Part shown: one piece after another, positions 33,937-42,681 of the stretch
Numbering within the stretch: position 1 is the stretch's first letter
Layout of the letters: each line of letters starts with the position of its first letter
Source: an uncultured Saprospiraceae bacterium
GTDB taxonomy: Bacteria; Bacteroidota; Bacteroidia; Chitinophagales; Saprospiraceae
Assembly (NCBI GenBank): GCA_937926205.1
Contig: CALEYL010000007.1
Span: 1-52,662 of the forward strand
DNA length: 52,662 bases
Direction: 5' to 3'
Made by a program: the position numbers and the translations under genes
The notes under the pieces: generated by a model
What the model saw: only the letters and a program-made list of their open reading frames with translations
The model's database searches: none
What the model was told of the DNA's origin: nothing

Positions 33937-35331
33937 ATGTACGAATTGGATCAAAAATACATTGACCAGCTGGAAGATCTGGCTCAGGCCATTCAGGAAG
34001 CGGATGAATTGGCCAAATACCTCGAAGAAGAAGAAGAATCAGATTACATGCAATTGAAAGAGTTGTATGAGCCGCTGATTGGAGAAATTTATGAAAAAGT
34101 AGCCGCAGAAAATCCCCTCCAGTTGGTTTTGCTGGAACAGGTGCTCATTGATCCGGCTTTTGAGGGACTTTTTTTACCCAAAATCCTTGGCTATTCTGTG
34201 CTTCGGGGCGGCGTCGATGCCAATTGTATGTATACCCGCCCGCAGGAACACTTTAAAGAAATTCTACTGGCCATTTGCCAGTCATCCAATTTTGAGATTC
34301 TGAAGAAGCGCATTGGCCAATCTATCCAGATCGGCTTTGCCCTGAGCAGCGACATTTGGGTTACCAACCTGATCAACAGCCAAAGCAACAAGCGCATCCG
34401 GCATTTTTTGCAATCTCAGAAATTAGAGAAATACCGCATATATACAGAGCGTAAAGCAGGCTATGAGCGCTACCAACGCCAATTTGTAAACGATAATTTC
34501 TACACGGCTGATTTTCCGGAAACACCAACGGAGCTTACCTTATTTTTCAGCCAACTCAAGCACTTTCTGATCTATCGCATCAAAACGCGTCAGGACAACA
34601 GCAGCCTCCTGGAGCCCATGAAAGCTTTCGTGGCCAATACAGAACTGCAGGGGAGCATGGAACACTTGCAAATTATGGGCTTGTATGCCGCTTTTTTTGA
34701 ACTGGATAAAGCAGACAGCAAGCACCTGGCTACAAACCTGAACAAGATACGCAGTGAAATGCCGGATTTTGATGTGGAATTCCTCAAACTGGTGAGCGAG
34801 TTGCACCGTCGAACCGATATCGACCTTGATCCACGGGCTGATCAGCGCATATCTGCTTTGATTGACAAATCTGCGAAAGGCGATCTCAGCGATTTTTACA
34901 CCCTGACTGACATCATTCACAACAAAGGCTACCTCAACGAAGAAGCCCAGGTAGCAGTGCGTGAGGTCTATAGCGTCCACAAAGGCGTTTCCGTCATCAA
35001 CGAATGTATCCGCCAGACCATTTACCATTATTTCGCGCGCCTCATCAACAACCTGGAAGAGTATGACTATCCCGAGTTCATCGAGATAACCCGGCTTTTC
35101 CCCGTGTACATGCATATTTTTGCCAACGAGCGCTTCAACCAGGATCTGGAAAAACTCTCGATGAACTATGTCAATAAATTGCTGAAACGCTATGTTGATA
35201 AGCGTGGCAAAGACTATCAGGACATCAAAAAGTTCGTTTCTTCTGCTTTCGTGGATTTTGGTTTTATGAAAGAAAAGGAACTGGTAGAACTCTTCAAAAC
35301 ACGCCGGAAAAAAACGGCAAAAGAAGAATAG
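33937..35331 (+). CDS. Conserved helical protein, function unknown
   Basis: A 464-residue soluble protein that I do not recognise. It is predicted almost wholly helical. An acidic N-terminus (E-E-E-E-E-S-D around 30-36) is followed by long amphipathic helices, a middle with R-Q-D-N-S-S-L-L, and a basic end (R-R-K-K-T-A-K). There is no signal peptide, membrane segment, P-loop or metal motif. It precedes mutY by 117 bp. The repeated helix pairs could be a TPR-like or HEAT-like scaffold, but this is not established. Confidence 0.7.
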   Translation: MYELDQKYIDQLEDLAQAIQEADELAKYLEEEEESDYMQLKELYEPLIGEIYEKVAAENPLQLVLLEQVLIDPAFEGLFLPKILGYSVLRGGVDANCMYTRPQEHFKEILLAICQSSNFEILKKRIGQSIQIGFALSSDIWVTNLINSQSNKRIRHFLQSQKLEKYRIYTERKAGYERYQRQFVNDNFYTADFPETPTELTLFFSQLKHFLIYRIKTRQDNSSLLEPMKAFVANTELQGSMEHLQIMGLYAAFFELDKADSKHLATNLNKIRSEMPDFDVEFLKLVSELHRRTDIDLDPRADQRISALIDKSAKGDLSDFYTLTDIIHNKGYLNEEAQVAVREVYSVHKGVSVINECIRQTIYHYFARLINNLEEYDYPEFIEITRLFPVYMHIFANERFNQDLEKLSMNYVNKLLKRYVDKRGKDYQDIKKFVSSAFVDFGFMKEKELVELFKTRRKKTAKEE

Positions 35332-35448
35332 TTCGCGACGTCAATCCCCCGGGCTTGTTGAGACAAATCTGTGAGGGGGCTCAAAAGGAGCAAAAAGCAA
35401 AGTGCCAATTTGCCCTTTGATCCCCCTCGTCAAGTAACTAAAGCAAGC

Positions 35449-36540
35449 ATGTCAAAAGCGGCTCCTGATTCCATTTTCGCACAGCGTCTTTTAGCCTGGC
35501 ACGAGGAACACCCGCGTCCTTTGCCCTGGAAAGAACACCCCGATGCCTATACGATTTGGTTGTCGGAAATCATTCTCCAGCAAACCCGGGTGGAACAGGG
35601 CCTGCCTTATTTTGAGCGCTTTCGCGAAAAATATCCCACCGTACAGGCTCTGGCCCAGGCGCAGGAAGACGAAGTCATGAAACTATGGGAAGGCCTTGGT
35701 TATTATTCCAGAGCGAGGAACCTACACGGCACTGCCAAAATGGTGGCCAATGAGTTGGATGGGAGGTTTCCGGATACCTACGAAGGCCTGCTTCAATTGA
35801 AAGGGATTGGCGCGTATACTGCGGCAGCCATTGCATCCTTTGCCTATAATCTGCCGCATGCTGTGCTGGACGGCAATGTATTTCGGGTTCTGGCGCGTTT
35901 TTCGGGGCTCGAATTGCCGATCGACTCGACGGAAGGCAAAAAGCGGTTCGCCGATCTGGCCAATAAGCTGCTGGACAACGACCGGCCTGCTGCCTATAAC
36001 CAGGCAATCATGGATTTTGGCGCAACCTGGTGTACGCCCCGCAATCCGCAATGCACCGGCTGTCCGATGTCACCTGATTGCAAGGCTTTTTTGCAAAACC
36101 GCGTGGACCAACTGCCGCTGAAAACCAAAAAAATGGAAAAAAAGAACCGCTTTTTTCATTTTTTGGTCTTTAATGACGATGGAAAAACCCTGATCCGGAA
36201 ACGAACAGCCAAAGACATCTGGCAACAACTCTATGAATTTCCGATGGTCGAAAGAGAAACCCTTGCCGATGGAGTGGATGATTTGATGCAAACACCACTT
36301 TGGAAGGAACTCGTTGGAGAAACGCCTTTTGTATTGCAGCAAATTTCAGGTCCTTTTCGGCAGGTATTGACCCATCAGAAAGTTGTGGCGCTTTTTTTTG
36401 AAATAGACCTCAAAATGAAGCGATTGCCAAATACCACCCCCTTTATAGCTGTGGAACAAAAAAACTTGAATAATTTTGCCTTTCCAAAAGTAATTGATCG
36501 GTATTTCAAGGATGATTCCTTATATTTAAAATTGATTTGA
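35449..36540 (+). CDS. mutY: A/G-specific adenine DNA glycosylase
   Basis: The 363-residue base-excision-repair enzyme that removes adenine paired with 8-oxoguanine. It has the catalytic Glu in L-S-E-I-I-L-Q-Q-T-R-V, a helix-hairpin-helix L-K-G-I-G-A-Y-T-A-A-A-I, the catalytic Asp in V-L-D-G-N-V-F-R-V, and a 4Fe-4S cluster C-x6-C-x2-C-x5-C (from W-C-T-P-R to S-P-D-C). The C-terminal NUDIX-like 8-oxoG recognition domain is about 240-355. I start at ATG 35449 (MSKAAPD) rather than GTG 35371. ssb and gldE follow. Confidence 0.95.
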   Translation: MSKAAPDSIFAQRLLAWHEEHPRPLPWKEHPDAYTIWLSEIILQQTRVEQGLPYFERFREKYPTVQALAQAQEDEVMKLWEGLGYYSRARNLHGTAKMVANELDGRFPDTYEGLLQLKGIGAYTAAAIASFAYNLPHAVLDGNVFRVLARFSGLELPIDSTEGKKRFADLANKLLDNDRPAAYNQAIMDFGATWCTPRNPQCTGCPMSPDCKAFLQNRVDQLPLKTKKMEKKNRFFHFLVFNDDGKTLIRKRTAKDIWQQLYEFPMVERETLADGVDDLMQTPLWKELVGETPFVLQQISGPFRQVLTHQKVVALFFEIDLKMKRLPNTTPFIAVEQKNLNNFAFPKVIDRYFKDDSLYLKLI

Positions 36541-36583
36541 TGCCCCGATGCATCCCTCCGAAAACAATAAACCGGTATAGACT

Positions 36584-37024
36584 ATGGTCAATAAAGTGAT
36601 ATTGATAGGCAATCTGGGCAAAGACCCGGAAGTGCGCCGCCTTGAAAATGGTGCAGTCGTGGCAAAATTTACCATTGCTACCAATGAAAGTTATAAAGAT
36701 AAAAATGGAGACTGGCAGGATCAGACGGAATGGCATAATGTAGTCGTTTGGAGGCAGCTGGCCGAAAGGGCCGAAGCACAGTTGAAAAAAGGCATGCCTG
36801 TTTATGTAGAAGGAAAACTGACGCATCGCAGCTGGAAAGACCAGGATGGCCATGATCGCTACATTACGGAGGTTGTCGCCAGTTATTTCCGCTCTTTAGC
36901 CAAAAAAGAAGGCGGCGGTAATTTCCCAACGCAGGCGGATGAACCGATTGGCAATTACAGCGATGCGCCTCCTCCCTCAGCACCATCGTCTGACGGGAAC
37001 TCTGATAATGATTTGCCCTTTTAA
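36584..37024 (+). CDS. ssb: Single-stranded DNA-binding protein
   Basis: A 146-residue SSB. It starts with M-V-N-K-V-I-L-I-G-N-L-G-K-D-P-E-V-R and folds as an OB domain (about 1-108, with W-H-N-V-V-V-W and Y-V-E-G-K-L). A short P/S/G-rich linker leads to the acidic tip D-N-D-L-P-F that recruits repair proteins. It lies 43 bp after mutY. Confidence 0.95.
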   Translation: MVNKVILIGNLGKDPEVRRLENGAVVAKFTIATNESYKDKNGDWQDQTEWHNVVVWRQLAERAEAQLKKGMPVYVEGKLTHRSWKDQDGHDRYITEVVASYFRSLAKKEGGGNFPTQADEPIGNYSDAPPPSAPSSDGNSDNDLPF

Positions 37025-37065
37025 TACCCGGGGCAATCTAATGGTTTCACTAACTTCAAATCTCG

Positions 37066-38490
37066 TTGGAAACTGAACCTGATAGCTGGCTTTATTCGAG
37101 TACCATGTTTCTCTCCTCAACCCCGGTTTTTTCAATCGAGGTCATCCTGGGGTTGTTGGGTATCCTACTTTTATTGGGCGCTTCGGCGCTGATGTCGGGC
37201 TCAGAAGTGGCCTATTTTTCGCTCTCGCCCTCCGATCTGGAAAAAATAGAAGAAGAAAATAAGCCTGCCGGAAGAAATGTTCTGTGGCTGAAAAGCCACC
37301 CGGGCCAATTGCTTGCGACCATCCTCGTCGGGAATAACTTTGTCAACATCGGCATCGTTTTGCTTTCTGATTTTGTGCTGAAAAGGGTTCTCCCGGATCC
37401 AATTGCCGAGGGCTGGGCTGCTTCCCTGATATACAACTTTGGCCTCGGCAATGTCTTTACAGAAGCCGGACTGGCAGATGCCATCACATTTATGTTCACC
37501 GTCGTTGGAGTAACTTTTCTGCTGGTGTTGTTCGGCGAGGTTTCTCCCAAAGTGTACGCCCGGTCAAACAACATCAAACTGGCCCAGCTGATGTCTGGCC
37601 CGCTGATTTTACAGATTCGCTTGTTCCGCCCACTCACCACCATGCTCATCACCCTAACCGGATTTGTGGAACGACGCCTCGCAAAAAATGCAACGCCGGG
37701 TTCGGTCACCAGCCGGGAAGAAATCGACGAAGCCATTACCCTGGCTGTGATCAACCATGACGTGGCCGCCAAACAGGAAATTGATATCCTGAAAAGCATC
37801 ATCAAATTTGGCGATGTCATGGTCAAACAAATCATGCGCTCACGGGTTGACGTGGTTTCTCTTGATTTAAACAGCGACTACGAAAAAGTCATTGCTGTTG
37901 CCCAGGAGTCGGGCTATTCGCGCATTCCGGTATATGTCGACGATTTTGACAACATCAAAGGCATCCTGTATGTAAAAGACCTGCTGGGGTTTCTCAATGA
38001 AGATTCTGATTTTGAATGGCAATCCCTGATCCGGCCGGACGTGTTGTATGTGCCGGAAGCGAAGCGCATCAGCGATTTGCTGAAGGATTTTCAGCGCAAA
38101 CGCCTGCACATGGCTGTCGTTGTTGATGAATATGGCGGAAGTTCGGGCATCGTCACGCTCGAAGACATCATGGAAGAAGTTATTGGCGATATCAAAGACG
38201 AGTTTGACGATGAGCCGGAAGTGATTTACAAAAAAATAGACGACTACAACTACACTTTTGAAGGCAAAACCCTGCTCAATGACTTGTGCCGGGTCATCGG
38301 CATCGATACGTCGACCTTTGACGAGGTAAAAGGAGAAGCCGATTCGCTGGCCGGGGTCATTCTGGAAATCATTGCCAAAATGCCCGAAAAAGACGAGGAA
38401 GTTTTGTGGGGTGATTTTCGTTTCAAAATCATCGCCTGCACCAATCGGCGCATTGAAGAAGTACTGGTCACCTTGCCGCCCGCAGGATGA
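37066..38490 (+). CDS. gldE: Gliding-motility-associated GldE / CorC-HlyC family membrane protein
   Basis: A 474-residue protein with a DUF21/CNNM membrane domain (three to four segments, about 20-200; G-S-E-V-A-Y-F-S-L and L-V-G-N-N-F-V-N), a CBS pair (about 240-370; R-S-R-V-D-V-V-S-L and V-V-D-E-Y-G-G-S-S-G-I-V-T-L-E-D) and a C-terminal CorC/HlyC domain (about 385-468). The order mutY-ssb-gldE is typical of Bacteroidota. I start at the TTG 37066 because M-E-T-E-P-D-S resembles the usual GldE N-terminus; the ATG at 37105 is the alternative. GldE assists gliding in Flavobacterium, but non-gliders also carry it. gldD, often next, is absent here. Confidence 0.85.
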   Translation: METEPDSWLYSSTMFLSSTPVFSIEVILGLLGILLLLGASALMSGSEVAYFSLSPSDLEKIEEENKPAGRNVLWLKSHPGQLLATILVGNNFVNIGIVLLSDFVLKRVLPDPIAEGWAASLIYNFGLGNVFTEAGLADAITFMFTVVGVTFLLVLFGEVSPKVYARSNNIKLAQLMSGPLILQIRLFRPLTTMLITLTGFVERRLAKNATPGSVTSREEIDEAITLAVINHDVAAKQEIDILKSIIKFGDVMVKQIMRSRVDVVSLDLNSDYEKVIAVAQESGYSRIPVYVDDFDNIKGILYVKDLLGFLNEDSDFEWQSLIRPDVLYVPEAKRISDLLKDFQRKRLHMAVVVDEYGGSSGIVTLEDIMEEVIGDIKDEFDDEPEVIYKKIDDYNYTFEGKTLLNDLCRVIGIDTSTFDEVKGEADSLAGVILEIIAKMPEKDEEVLWGDFRFKIIACTNRRIEEVLVTLPPAG

Positions 38491-38523
38491 GCGCTTAGAA
38501 AGACATCCTAAAATAAAACAATC

Positions 38524-38907
38524 ATGGAAAAAGCCCCTCTAGGCAGACATTGGCTGGTCGAACTTTACGGGTGTTCGGCAGCGCTCCTGAGTGGCTTGAA
38601 AGCGGTTGAACAAATACTTTGCGACGCAGCGATACAAGCAGGCGCCACCATTGTAGAAACGCGTTTTCACCAATTTTCCCCCTGGGGAGTAAGTGGTATC
38701 GTCATCATTCAGGAAAGCCACCTGAGTGTTCATACCTGGCCGGAGCATGGATTCGCGGCCTTTGATTTTTTTTCCTGCGACACTGATATCATGGCTGACA
38801 AAACCCTCGCGTTTTTGAAAGATGCTTTCCGCGCCGACCACATGGTGGTTCGGGAATACGATCGTGGCGATGCACAATTAATGGAAACCTATTCTGCTAA
38901 AATATAA
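38524..38907 (+). CDS. speD: S-adenosylmethionine decarboxylase proenzyme
   Basis: A 127-residue prokaryotic class 1B enzyme that makes decarboxylated AdoMet for spermidine synthesis. Self-cleavage would occur between E64 and S65 in Q-E-S-H-L-S-V-H-T-W, turning S65 into the pyruvoyl cofactor. H70 and C85 match the known catalytic His68 and Cys83 of the Thermotoga enzyme with a constant +2 offset. The length is typical. Its 3' end overlaps by 19 bp the 3' end of the convergent ligase gene. It opens a polyamine cluster extending to 42.3 kb. Confidence 0.95.
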   Translation: MEKAPLGRHWLVELYGCSAALLSGLKAVEQILCDAAIQAGATIVETRFHQFSPWGVSGIVIIQESHLSVHTWPEHGFAAFDFFSCDTDIMADKTLAFLKDAFRADHMVVREYDRGDAQLMETYSAKI

Positions 38908-40103
38908 TGGCTGATAAACTCTGAATCGGCATCAATGATGTAGCCATCGCGGCGGCGAAAAGAAAGGGCTGCCGGTTGTCCCGACCAGTATACTCCGGCC
39001 TGATAGTATTCGCCGTTTCTGTCGGAAGGCAACTCTTCAAAAGCCTGAAATATAGAAGGGAAATTGCCGAAATCTCCTTTGTTAAAACCCATGTAGTGGC
39101 TGTGTTCGTCCAGAATGTTGATGTTTTCGCCTTCGCGGCCAAAAATCACTTTCTGAACGTAGGCTTCTCTGCGAAAATCCTGCACAGAAGTAGTCGTTTT
39201 CAGCAACAGAGGGTGGTTGGGAAATAATTCCCATAAAACAGCCATCATACCCTTGGATTGTAAGAGCATGGTATAGGCCGGGTTGACAATGACAGCCAGG
39301 TCATTGAGGACAATTTTGCTGAGAATGTCCATCAGTTCCGGCTCTTCTAAAGCAATGAATTCCCAGGGAATGAGCTTGAACCAGAAGTCGAAAGGCAGGT
39401 ATTCGTCGCGGCCAACCTGAATGAAAATACCCTCATCCGGCGAAAAAACAACTTTGTCGAGGCGCATGTGGCGGATTTCAAATCCGGCATGAGCAGCTGC
39501 TCGGGCGACCACATCGGCATTGAGGTTGTCCTCTTCGTGCCCCAGCGTGCTCAGGAGCAGTTGGGGTGATTTATGTGGGTTTTGCACCGCTAATCTGCGG
39601 AATTGCGCCGAGAGGTACAGGTCCAGTTGGTTGAACTGCTGATCCATCGCCATGTTTGCCGCCTTGAGTTGTTCCTGCTGAACGACCGAAGTTTCAGGCA
39701 TCACAGTGGCCGTATCGGCATTGAATTCGATGAGTTTTGGGGTTTTTCCGTCAATTACACCGGCGAGGTCAAAGCGCCCGTAGAGGTGTAAATGCTGGTG
39801 ACGGTTCTCCCAGGTGTATTCAATGAGTCGCACTGCATTGGAAGGAATGCCCAGACGATACCAAAGCTTCTTGTCCACCACGTGCTGCGCAGCACGCTCG
39901 TAGAGCTCATACAACTCCTGGCTGGCGTCTTTATAAGTTTGGATTTCCTCCTGCCGCACCCCCAGCATCTCATCTGTGAGGTAGTCCATGTCTTTGCCGG
40001 CAAACCACTGAAGACCGAATTTTTTCCAGTGGCTGGCCGGTAAATTTTCAGTATACAAAATTCTGTTATCCACCGAAAGAACGTGTTGATCTGCCTGAAC
40101 CAA
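38889..40103 (-). CDS. Glutathionylspermidine-synthase-family ATP-grasp ligase (YgiC/YjfC-like)
   Basis: A 404-residue ligase of the GspS C-terminal family. Visible motifs are L-I-E-F-N-A-D-T-A-T (metal and substrate region), V-N-P-A-Y-T-M-L-L-Q-S-K, an E-A-Y-V-Q-K-V-I-F-G-R-E-G-E-N-I ATP-grasp segment and a late Y-Y-Q-A-G-V-Y-W. True GspS joins glutathione and spermidine and carries an amidase half, which is missing here as in E. coli YgiC/YjfC. Its start overlaps the end of the YgiB-like lipoprotein gene by 38 bp, a strong sign of coupling. With speD and a spermidine synthase on either side, a polyamine-linked amide ligation is the likely chemistry (inference). Confidence 0.82.
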   Translation of the reverse strand: MVQADQHVLSVDNRILYTENLPASHWKKFGLQWFAGKDMDYLTDEMLGVRQEEIQTYKDASQELYELYERAAQHVVDKKLWYRLGIPSNAVRLIEYTWENRHQHLHLYGRFDLAGVIDGKTPKLIEFNADTATVMPETSVVQQEQLKAANMAMDQQFNQLDLYLSAQFRRLAVQNPHKSPQLLLSTLGHEEDNLNADVVARAAAHAGFEIRHMRLDKVVFSPDEGIFIQVGRDEYLPFDFWFKLIPWEFIALEEPELMDILSKIVLNDLAVIVNPAYTMLLQSKGMMAVLWELFPNHPLLLKTTTSVQDFRREAYVQKVIFGREGENINILDEHSHYMGFNKGDFGNFPSIFQAFEELPSDRNGEYYQAGVYWSGQPAALSFRRRDGYIIDADSEFISHYILAE

Positions 40104-40611
40104 AACCGCTTGAACTTCTTGAAGGTCTGCGAACCGTGGTGCGCACGGCAGAATTGGTAATCGTTCTGCCGGTAGAAGAGGATATCCGGTTATAAGTGTT
40201 CATGTTCCTGTACACGCCCGGATTCAAAGGAGAAGAAAGGCTTCTGCCGAGGTAGTAGCCCATCATGCCACCCATTAATACATGGCCCATACCATGGGAG
40301 TGGTAGTGCGTACCTTCGTTTTGCTGCTGGAGCCGGATTTCCTGCACCGAAAAGGTATCTATTTTCCCGCTGAGGTGGCGGGCGATGACTTTGCTGTCTG
40401 CCGTATCCTCTATGGCAACTTCGTCGGTGATTTTGTATTCATCGGCACTGACTTCCTCCACTTCAGTGATCAAACCTTTAGTGAGGACTACCTTTTCTTC
40501 GGTTTCATAGCCGCCACAGCTCGTCAGAAGCAGGGCGCCGGAAAGCGATAGCGTGGCCATAAAAACCCGCGTTTTTGAAATCCGGCGGGAAAAAGACTTG
40601 AATGGTGTCAT
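40066..40611 (-). CDS. YgiB-like lipoprotein (DUF1190-like)
   Basis: A 181-residue lipoprotein with a long basic signal region, a hydrophobic stretch and lipobox L-L-T-S-C near residue 32. The rest is low-complexity: G-H-V-L-M-G-G-M-M-G-Y-Y-L-G-R-S-L, then a basic Ser/Arg/Gly-rich tail ending S-T-R-S-F-G-G. That layout (long basic leader, G/M-rich stretch, R/S/G tail ending in G-G) matches E. coli YgiB, whose gene is paired with ygiC just as this one is with a GspS-like ligase. The tail could be a substrate for modification (inference). I start at the ATG 40609-40611, downstream of the promoter. Confidence 0.65.
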   Translation of the reverse strand: MTPFKSFSRRISKTRVFMATLSLSGALLLTSCGGYETEEKVVLTKGLITEVEEVSADEYKITDEVAIEDTADSKVIARHLSGKIDTFSVQEIRLQQQNEGTHYHSHGMGHVLMGGMMGYYLGRSLSSPLNPGVYRNMNTYNRISSSTGRTITNSAVRTTVRRPSRSSSGFGSGRSTRSFGG

Positions 40612-40644
40612 GCAAGGAATTTTTTGTGGGGAAAAAATGAATAA

Positions 40645-40675
40645 CAAAGGTAAGGATAATTACTGCCCGAATCAA
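40645..40675 (-). promoter_or_regulatory. Promoter of the YgiB/YgiC-like pair
   Basis: On the minus strand TACCTTTG (40645-40652) matches TAnnTTTG and a TTG (40673-40675) is 20 bp upstream, the expected spacing. It places the transcript start about 28 nt before the lipoprotein ATG at 40611 and rules out the ATG at 40647. Confidence 0.65.
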
Positions 40676-40781
40676 CCGACAGGAACAATAATGAAGCGAC
40701 TGCCCTTTTATTCCCAACAGACATTGACGACCTTTGTGCTTTGGCTGGCCAATGAGCCTGCTTACAACTCAAATGCTTCAC

Positions 40782-42317
40782 ATGCGCGAAAAAGCAGTTC
40801 TCATCGTCAGTATTTTCATCGCAGGGCTGTGCTCGATCATTTACGAATTGCTCATCAGCACGACGTCGAGCTATTTTCTGGGCGACAGCATACGGCAGTT
40901 TTCCATCACGATCGGCCTCTACATGGCGGCCATGGGCGTGGGGTCCTACCTTTCCCGCCTGTTCAACAAGGAGTTACTGTGGCGCTTCATTGAAACAGAA
41001 ATTTTGCTTGGCCTCGTGGGCGGCATCAGCGTCCCCTTACTCTATCTGGCTTTTATTTATACCGGGTTTGCCGGCTTTAACGGCATCATGATCGGCCTCA
41101 TCCTGATCATTGGCCTGCTTACCGGCCTCGAAGTGCCCCTGCTCACTCAATTGATGAAAGAACACTATTCCCTGGGCGTTAATTTATCCAATGTATTGTC
41201 GCTCGACTACCTCGGCGCGCTCATTGCGACGCTGTTGTTTCCGTTTTTCCTGTTGCCCTGGTTTGGCGTCTTCGTCTCTTCGGTTGTTTTTGGCATCGCC
41301 AATATTTTTCTCGCCTTCATCAACCTGTGGCATTTTGCACCAGATATCCCTGCTTTTCGAAAACGGGTCTATTGGGCAGCATCGCTCGGGGTGTTTTTCC
41401 TGTTCGCCGGATTGCTTGCCGGATCGAAATACCTGCTGAACGAATGGAACGACCGACTCTACAAAGACCGCATCGTGTTTGTAAAAACCACCCCTTACCA
41501 AACCCTCGTGCTCACCCGGGGCGGCGATGACCTGCGACTCTACATCGACCGCGTCATCCAGTTTTCTTCCATAGACGAATACCGCTACCACGAAAGCCTC
41601 GTTCACCCGGCCATGAGCCTTTCCGCTTATCGCAAACAGGTGCTGATCCTTGGCGGAGGCGAAGGCCTGGCAGCCCGGGAGGTACTCAAACACCCTGATG
41701 TGGAAGGCGTTACCATTGTCGACATTGACCCGGAGGTCTTCCGGATTGCCCAGGAAACGCCCCAGATCAGTGCGCTCAACGGCGGCAGCCTGAACAATCC
41801 CAAAGTCAAACTGGTCTCAGAAGATGCATTCGTTTTTCTTCAAAAAAACGCCGCTTTATACGACCTCATCATTGCCGACCTGCCCGACCCTTCCAACGAT
41901 GCGCTCGCGCGCCTTTACAGCAGCGAATTTTATAAACTCATCCACAAACGCCTCACGCCCAACGGCGTTTTTACCACCCAGGCCACCAGCCCTTTCCACA
42001 CCCGCGATGCTTTTTGGTGCATCGAGGCGTCCATCCGTGACGGCGGGTTTTCGCATACCCTGCCTTACCACGCCTATGTGCCTTCTTTTGGCGATTGGGG
42101 CTTCATCGCTGCCGCAAAGCGCCCGATTGAAGTCCGGGACATCAAAGTTGCGGTTCCGGTGAAGTTCCTTGACCCGACCACGCTACAGAAACTCTTTCTC
42201 TTCGAACCGGACCTGCTACCAGTGGATGCCCTTAAAGCCAATTCGCTGGATTATCCGACGCTGCTGGGGTATTACCTGGAAGCCTGGCAGAAATGGAGCC
42301 GGGAGGAGGTGAATTGA
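40782..42317 (+). CDS. speE-like: Membrane-anchored spermidine synthase-like protein
   Basis: A 511-residue protein. About seven membrane segments fill residues 3-220 (starting E-K-A-V-L-I-V-S-I-F-I-A-G-L). A polyamine aminopropyltransferase domain follows (about 240-480). It contains Y-Q-T-L-V, L-I-L-G-G-G-E-G-L-A-A-R-E, V-D-I-D-P-E-V and D-L-I-I-A-D-L-P-D-P-S, where the aspartates bind decarboxylated AdoMet and the amine. The family transfers aminopropyl groups to putrescine or related amines. Membrane fusions of this kind are known but poorly understood. I start at ATG 40782 (MREKAVL), as in relatives that begin just before the first helix; ATG 40752 and 40773 are alternatives. It is divergent from the YgiB-like gene. 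Confidence 0.85.
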   Translation: MREKAVLIVSIFIAGLCSIIYELLISTTSSYFLGDSIRQFSITIGLYMAAMGVGSYLSRLFNKELLWRFIETEILLGLVGGISVPLLYLAFIYTGFAGFNGIMIGLILIIGLLTGLEVPLLTQLMKEHYSLGVNLSNVLSLDYLGALIATLLFPFFLLPWFGVFVSSVVFGIANIFLAFINLWHFAPDIPAFRKRVYWAASLGVFFLFAGLLAGSKYLLNEWNDRLYKDRIVFVKTTPYQTLVLTRGGDDLRLYIDRVIQFSSIDEYRYHESLVHPAMSLSAYRKQVLILGGGEGLAAREVLKHPDVEGVTIVDIDPEVFRIAQETPQISALNGGSLNNPKVKLVSEDAFVFLQKNAALYDLIIADLPDPSNDALARLYSSEFYKLIHKRLTPNGVFTTQATSPFHTRDAFWCIEASIRDGGFSHTLPYHAYVPSFGDWGFIAAAKRPIEVRDIKVAVPVKFLDPTTLQKLFLFEPDLLPVDALKANSLDYPTLLGYYLEAWQKWSREEVN

Positions 42318-42323
42318 GGGGGG

Positions 42324-42442
42324 CGGTAGACGGTAGACGCCTGCCTGCCGGCAAGGCAGGGTGGACGGGCCACATCAACAATCATCATTCATGCAATGGT
42401 CCCTGCCTCGCCGGCCCGCCTACCGGTGGTCAGGCAGGCAGG
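42324..42442. repeat. Two GC-rich CTGCC-type intergenic repeats
   Basis: CGGTAGACGGTAGACG at 42324-42339 recalls the repeat at 25111. CCTGCCTGCCGGC with GCAAGGCAGG forms a palindrome at 42340-42360. A second copy (42402-42442) contains CCGCCTACCGG (42416-42426), identical to 13637-13647, and CAGGCAGGCAGG. Another member, CGCCTGCCTGACGG, is near 52314. Confidence 0.55.
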
Positions 42443-42518
42443 AATCATCAATTGAATAGCTAACGGCCCATTAAGGAATGCTGGGAACGATTACAAAGTG
42501 TCTGAATTTTCATAAAAG

Positions 42519-42566
42519 GCTTTTTGCATAAAGCATTTTCCCCTGTTTTTGCTTTATGCAAAAAGC
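42519..42566. repeat. 16-bp perfect inverted repeat
   Basis: GCTTTTTGCATAAAGC (42519-42534) and GCTTTATGCAAAAAGC (42551-42566) are exact reverse complements around 16 nt. The AT-rich arms could end transcription from the upstream gene or be a protein-binding site; no clean T-tract follows. Confidence 0.55.
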
Positions 42567-42673
42567 AAAATCCACTCAAATAAAAACCCTGTCCAATGCT
42601 TTTCTTGCCGCGGATCAAATCCCGTTGTGGTTGTTTGGGTTATTGTATTGACCTGCACTTTCCAAATTTTCCC

Positions 42674-42681
42674 TACATTTG
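42674..42681 (+). promoter_or_regulatory. -7 box candidate for the oxidoreductase gene
   Basis: TACATTTG matches TAnnTTTG, 22 bp before the ATG. A TTG at 42648-42650 is 23 bp upstream, slightly wide. Confidence 0.5.
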
